The notes below the pieces were generated by a model. That model was not told the DNA's origin, ran no database searches, and saw only the letters and a list, made by a program, of their open reading frames with translations. Position numbers and translations under genes: made by a program. Below are positions 59,805 through 64,000 of a stretch of DNA of 64,000 bases, one piece after another (positions within the stretch are counted from its first letter, which is position 1; the number at the start of each line of letters is the position of its first letter). Location of the stretch: the NCBI GenBank assembly GCA_003506895.1, contig DNXO01000144.1, positions 1 through 64,000 of the forward strand. The letters are read 5' to 3'. The stretch comes from Acetobacteraceae bacterium. GTDB lineage: Bacteria; Pseudomonadota; Alphaproteobacteria; Acetobacterales; Acetobacteraceae.

Positions 59805-59975
59805 CCGCCCGAATCCTGGCAAGGGCGGGCGGTCAACCGCGCGAAGCCCCATACACGGAAACGCAATGACGAACGCGGGTGCGGGGGCATGCCGGTTTCC
59901 GTGCAAATACGCGATGGACCCTGGCTCTCCCTCCGCACCCCACCAAACGATGACGCAAGGACGATTGATTAAGCC

Positions 59976-61232
59976 ATGACAGTCATCGGGGTCGATTTCG
60001 GCACGACCAACAGCGTGGTTACACGCCTGAACGCCGACGGGTCCGTGGAGACCGTGCGGCATGCGTTCGGCTTGGCGGAGATCGACGTGATCCGCTCCGT
60101 CCTCTGCTTCTGGAACGACGGCGCGCGCAATCAGGTCGTGATGCGTCACGCGGTCGGGCCGGGGGCGATCGAGGCCTACCTGGACGATCCGCTGGAAAGC
60201 CGGCTGATGATGTCGCTGAAAAGCTATCTGGCACAGCGCAGCTTCACCGAGACGCGGGTCTTCGGAAAGCCGTTCACGCTGGAAGGCCTGATCGGCTTGT
60301 TTCTTCAGGAAATCCTTCCAAGGCCCCGGGATGCGGTACTGGTCGCCGGGCGGCCGGTGAAGTTCGCCGGCGACGCGCCCGACGACAGCCTGGGGGAAGC
60401 CCGTCTGCGCGGGTCCTATGCTACCGCCGGCTGGGCATCGATCCAGACGGCGCTGGAGCCGGAGGCGGCGGGATACCGATTCGCGCGCGGATTGGCAGCG
60501 CCAGCCACCGTGCTGATCGGCGACTTCGGCGGCGGCACCAGCGATTTCTCGGTGATGCGGTTCGAGCCAGGGAGCAACCGGCCAGTACAGGCGTTGGGGC
60601 ATGCGGGCGTTGGAATCGCCGGGGACACGTTCGACTTCCGGATCATGGATCACGTCGTGTCGCCGCGCCTGGGCAAGGGCACCACCTATCGGCCGGGCGG
60701 AACCGATCTGCCGGTACCGCCGGAGTATTACTCCAGCTTCGCGCGCTGGCACCGGCTGTCGCTGATGCGCGCCCCCAAGACCATGCGCGATATCGAGGCC
60801 GTTGCTCGGTCTGCCCGGCACCCAGACCGGTTGCACGCGCTGCTGAAGCTGATCCGCGATGAACTGGGCTATGAGCTGTATCGCGCGGTCTCAGGCGTCA
60901 AGGCGACCCTGTCAGGCGCCGAGACGGCGGTGCTAAGCTTCCAGCACGAGGACTTCGCGATCCAGGAGACGATCTCGCGCCGGGATTTCCAAGACTGGAT
61001 CGCACCCGACGTTGCCCGTATCGCCGCAACCGTCGATCTGGCGCTGGCCGAGGCTGGAATGGGCGAAGACGCCATCGACCGGGTGTTCCTGACCGGTGGC
61101 ACGTCGCTGGTGCCGGCGGTGCGGGGGCTGTTCACCTCCCGCTTCGGGGCGGAGCGTGTCACCGGCGGCGGCGAGTTCGTTTCGGTGGCCGAGGGTCTGG
61201 CATTGATCGGGCGGGACCGGACAACGGCGTAG
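59976..61232 (+). CDS. Hsp70-like (YegD-type) protein
   Basis: 418 aa. Nucleotide-binding domain only: GVDFGTTNSVVTRLNADG, phosphate-2 VLIGDFGGGTSDFSVMRFEP, and adenosine loop FLTGGTSLVPAVRGLFTSRF. Lacks the peptide-binding C-terminal domain of DnaK, like E. coli YegD. Chaperone-like or regulatory ATPase; partner unknown. Promoter not identified. Confidence 0.9.
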   Translation: MTVIGVDFGTTNSVVTRLNADGSVETVRHAFGLAEIDVIRSVLCFWNDGARNQVVMRHAVGPGAIEAYLDDPLESRLMMSLKSYLAQRSFTETRVFGKPFTLEGLIGLFLQEILPRPRDAVLVAGRPVKFAGDAPDDSLGEARLRGSYATAGWASIQTALEPEAAGYRFARGLAAPATVLIGDFGGGTSDFSVMRFEPGSNRPVQALGHAGVGIAGDTFDFRIMDHVVSPRLGKGTTYRPGGTDLPVPPEYYSSFARWHRLSLMRAPKTMRDIEAVARSARHPDRLHALLKLIRDELGYELYRAVSGVKATLSGAETAVLSFQHEDFAIQETISRRDFQDWIAPDVARIAATVDLALAEAGMGEDAIDRVFLTGGTSLVPAVRGLFTSRFGAERVTGGGEFVSVAEGLALIGRDRTTA

Positions 61233-61336
61233 CTTTCCGGGAGGGGGGATCAAACAACCGACAGCCGCGGCAAAACCGATTTCCTTTCGGGCGCGGCCAT
61301 GTTGTTTGACTCCGGACAGCAAAACCGGGGGCAGCC

Positions 61337-62944
61337 TTGGAACGGACACAGGTTGAGCAAGCACGCGGGCATCTCGATGTTCGTGGGTATACCGCGCGTA
61401 TCGACATTGCCGTCGCCATAGCCGCTCTGGTTGTTTTCATATCGATTGAATATATATTCCAATACCAGAATGTATTGGGAGAGTCTGACCTATATCGCGT
61501 CCTGATTGGAATCATGGATGGGGCTGAAAGCGGCCGGGGCCTGAACAGCCCGATGCATTATGATCGGGAGTTCGGCTTCGGCTATCTGGCGGCCATCTAT
61601 CACTTCGTCGATCCAGCGATCTTGCGCGATCCGGACCGGCTTGCGCCTCTGATGAATGAGATCGGGCTATGGACGCTGGTCCCGGGGCTTGTCTGCTTCT
61701 GGATGGCAGTGCGGCTGGTGCATGGCGCACTGGCCGCAACGGTCGCGCTGATCGTTTTCGCCTTCAGTCCGATGATAGTGGATCTTGGCACCTCCGGACA
61801 CCAGGTCTTGCCGATGTTCGCGTTTCTTTCGGCGGCGGCTGTTTTCCTGTTCCTTCCGGTGAAAGGATGGGTTGCGGTACTGGCCGGTGTCGCCGCCACT
61901 CTGGCCCTGATCGCCGGGTTCCTGTCGCGTGGCGAGATATTCCTGGCCTTTCCCTGGCTGGTTTTGTCGCGAATCGACACGCGGGATTTCCGTCACTTCA
62001 TGATATCCGGATTTATACGGTCAGTGCCTCCGCTCGCCAGCATGGTCCTATTTTTGATGCTGCAAAAGAGCGTGGTGGACGTGCGGATGGCCAATTCGGT
62101 CGGGCAATACTTCTTTGAGTTCTATACCTGGGCCACCATAATACCAGGCGCGGTCTATATGGCCACCGGCCTTGGCCTGGCGACCACCGCGATCGGGGGA
62201 CTGGCGCTGGCATGGCTGGTTTGGTCGGTGATCCGCGCGCGAAAATATCCGGCGGAGTTGCTTGGGCCGCTGGCTCTCGTTGTCATTCCCATGGCGTTCT
62301 TTCTGCCGAACCCGATGCCGACGCGGCATTTTTTACTCACCCTGGCCGGGGTCGGGATCGTGCTTGGGATCGTCGTCAGCCGCCAGCGCGAAATCGGGCG
62401 GGCCACTGTCTATGGCTTGGTGACAGCGTTGGTGGTCGGGAACCAGGTGCTGGCCGAGGTGGCTCGTCCTGCTTTGCTGCGCGCCAATAGGGCGCACTCA
62501 CCTTATCTTCCATTACACGATGCATACGAAACCACCACCCACGCCAATATCGGCTGGTTTTGGCAGCATCATGCCGCGCTGATCGCCCGGCGAGAGCGAT
62601 GGCAGGCGTTTGGAGACATGATATCGACAAGCTGCGATCCCCACACGATCATTTTCAGCGACGAGAATCCCCAGTTGTTCTCCCGACTCTACGCCGCCGG
62701 CCCGCCGGTGACAGCCGATGAGTACTGGTATGGCCGGTTCGCCGTAAAACGCGCCGTGCGCAATGGCAAGGATTTCCTCATTCTGGAAAAGATGAACGGC
62801 TGGCCAGACGACGCGGTGGCAGCAGTGCTCGCTGATCCCGCGTTACGGGACTACAAATTGGTTGAGGATCCCTGGACGATGTCAAAATACGATCGGACGC
62901 CGATCCCGGCGAGCCGCGAAGCGACATTTGGTTGTAAGCCGTGA
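61337..62944 (+). CDS. Polytopic membrane protein, glycosyltransferase-like
   Basis: 535 aa from a TTG (first ATG would remove the first helix). About nine to ten membrane helices (IAVAIAALVVFISIEYIF, AVRLVHGALAATVALIVFAF, LLGPLALVVIPMAFFLPNP) and a C-terminal soluble domain of ~120 residues. The layout resembles GT39/PMT-like polyprenyl-sugar transferases, and its tail-to-tail neighbour is a DPM1-type enzyme that makes polyprenyl-P-sugar, so they may share a substrate. No conserved motif proves it. Confidence 0.65.
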   Translation: MERTQVEQARGHLDVRGYTARIDIAVAIAALVVFISIEYIFQYQNVLGESDLYRVLIGIMDGAESGRGLNSPMHYDREFGFGYLAAIYHFVDPAILRDPDRLAPLMNEIGLWTLVPGLVCFWMAVRLVHGALAATVALIVFAFSPMIVDLGTSGHQVLPMFAFLSAAAVFLFLPVKGWVAVLAGVAATLALIAGFLSRGEIFLAFPWLVLSRIDTRDFRHFMISGFIRSVPPLASMVLFLMLQKSVVDVRMANSVGQYFFEFYTWATIIPGAVYMATGLGLATTAIGGLALAWLVWSVIRARKYPAELLGPLALVVIPMAFFLPNPMPTRHFLLTLAGVGIVLGIVVSRQREIGRATVYGLVTALVVGNQVLAEVARPALLRANRAHSPYLPLHDAYETTTHANIGWFWQHHAALIARRERWQAFGDMISTSCDPHTIIFSDENPQLFSRLYAAGPPVTADEYWYGRFAVKRAVRNGKDFLILEKMNGWPDDAVAAVLADPALRDYKLVEDPWTMSKYDRTPIPASREATFGCKP

Positions 62945-63955
62945 TCAGTGCGGCAGCGCGGCCAAAGCGGCTGAAACCATGGATCCGGCCTCGGTTCGCT
63001 GGCAGCAAACGTCGGAGATGACGAACAGTGGGCGGCGCTTCGATTCCATGTAGAGCCGCCCCAGATACTCACCCAGCATTCCCAGGGTCATCAACTGCGC
63101 GCTGCCGATAATCAGCATGATCGTGGCGATACTTGTCCAACCGCTCAGTGCTTCGCCTGTCGCCCAACTGCCCAACGTATAGAACAGCATCAGGAAGCTA
63201 CCGATTCCCAGGGCCAAACCCAGGAAAGACGCGATGCGAAGCGGCACGACGGAAAAACCCGTGACCGCATCGACCGCAAACCGCAACATCTTCATCAGGG
63301 GATAGTGGGTTTCCCCGGCGAAACGCGGCTCCCGATCGTAGAGCAACGGCACCTGACGGAAACCGATCCAGCTAATCAGACCGCGTACGAAACGGTGATG
63401 TTCCGGCATGCGGTTTAATTCGTCCAATACCCGGCGGGTGATCAGGCGAAAGTCGCCGGTATCAGCGGGGATATTCACCTCCACCAACTTTCGCAGTACT
63501 CGATAGAACAGGGCGGCCGACACGCGTTTGAAAGTGCTTTCACCGTCACGCTGGCGACGTTGACCGTAAACAACATCGTTGCCTTCATTCAGGGCCGCTA
63601 TCATTGCGGGCAACAATTCAGGCGGATCCTGCAAATCGGAATCGATGATCAGGATATTTTCGCCGCGGCAGGCCTGCAGACCGGCCGTCAGGGCAAGCTG
63701 ATGTCCATAGTTGCGCGAAAGATTCAGCGCCAAAATATGAGGATCTTGCTGAACAAGACCCCGCAACACTGCCCAGGTGCCATCGCTTGAGCCATCGTTG
63801 ACCAACACGATCTCGAAATCATCGTTCGCCGCGGCATGTGCCGCCGCGGACATCCGACGATGGAATTCAGGCAGACATGCCTGCTCATTGTAACATGGCG
63901 CGACAATGGACAGGTATGGCCGCGATTTCAATCCTTGCGGCGAAATCGAATCCAT
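62945..63955 (-). CDS. DPM1/GtrB-type family 2 glycosyltransferase
   Basis: 336 aa. GT-A domain with YLSIVAPCYNEQACLPEF, IVLVNDGSSDGTWAVL, ILIIDSDLQDPPELLPAM and DTGDFRLITRRVLDELN, plus two C-terminal membrane helices (RIASFLGLALGIGSFLML, IATIMLIIGSAQLMTLGMLG) as in bactoprenol-phosphate glucosyltransferases. Makes undecaprenyl-P-sugar at the inner face of the membrane. Stop codons of this and the convergent gene abut exactly (62944/62945). Confidence 0.92.
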   Translation of the reverse strand: MDSISPQGLKSRPYLSIVAPCYNEQACLPEFHRRMSAAAHAAANDDFEIVLVNDGSSDGTWAVLRGLVQQDPHILALNLSRNYGHQLALTAGLQACRGENILIIDSDLQDPPELLPAMIAALNEGNDVVYGQRRQRDGESTFKRVSAALFYRVLRKLVEVNIPADTGDFRLITRRVLDELNRMPEHHRFVRGLISWIGFRQVPLLYDREPRFAGETHYPLMKMLRFAVDAVTGFSVVPLRIASFLGLALGIGSFLMLFYTLGSWATGEALSGWTSIATIMLIIGSAQLMTLGMLGEYLGRLYMESKRRPLFVISDVCCQRTEAGSMVSAALAALPH

Positions 63956-64000
63956 GACCGATGACCCCCGCTGAAATGCCGATCAACTCAACTTGTGGCG

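Overview
The window is a GC-rich, gene-dense bacterial chromosome segment with no rRNA, tRNA, CRISPR array or intact insertion sequence that I could see. Gene content and order point to an alphaproteobacterium, most likely Rhodospirillales/Acetobacteraceae. This is inference, based on folP-glmM-thiD linkage, a DinB with an N-terminal zinc ribbon, a fabI-aroC pair, a GC-rich hairpin repeat next to xseB, and many TPR-glycosyltransferase proteins. No marker gene settles the genus.

Region by region: 1-8.1 kb holds a decayed gene end, a secreted PhoD-type phosphatase (-), the glycolate oxidase operon glcD-glcE-[60-aa membrane protein]-glcF with a small periplasmic TPR protein (+), and an acyltransferase-3 membrane protein (-). 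8.1-14 kb is the accessory part: a frameshifted transposase tail, a 53-residue lipoprotein, a two-domain NIPSNAP protein, and a minus-strand run of five unrecognised proteins, four of them small secreted low-complexity proteins, separated by strong hairpins; then a helical hypothetical protein and an ArsR-type regulator. 14-22 kb has a branched-chain-amino-acid-type binding protein (-), the pqiABC envelope lipid-transport operon (+) and thiD/glmM/folP (-). 23-28 kb is the prkA-DUF444-spoVR stress module. 28-29.7 kb has an AmpG-like permease coupled to a GNAT acetyltransferase (-).

30-41 kb is a plus-strand export and glycosylation block: a type I secretion ABC ATPase with a degenerate C39-like domain, its HlyD-type adaptor, a Sel1-repeat protein, a 967-aa multidomain glycosyltransferase, an unrecognised protein with ChW-like repeats and a Lys/Ala/Pro tail, and a GT4 glycosyltransferase. 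No secretion substrate and no TolC-like pore lie in the window. 41-50 kb is mostly housekeeping: fabI, aroC, an unknown 377-aa protein, HU, tlyA, xseB, an HDAC-like deacetylase, a TusA-like protein, a ROK sugar kinase and dinB. 50-64 kb mixes a MarR regulator, free-methionine-sulfoxide reductase, a second NIPSNAP protein, the YggS PLP protein, a TPR-glycosyltransferase coupled to a DUF6165 protein, a cysteine-dioxygenase-like cupin coupled to a [2Fe-2S] ferredoxin and followed by a sulfotransferase and a DsbA/FrnE protein, a binding protein without a signal peptide, a short globin, an SDR, an Hsp70/YegD-like protein, a polytopic membrane protein and a DPM1/GtrB-type glycosyltransferase.

The least explained parts are the secreted low-complexity cluster (9.4-12.6 kb), the secretion/glycosylation block (30-41 kb), and a hairpin-rich intergenic stretch at 44.83-45.02 kb upstream of HU.
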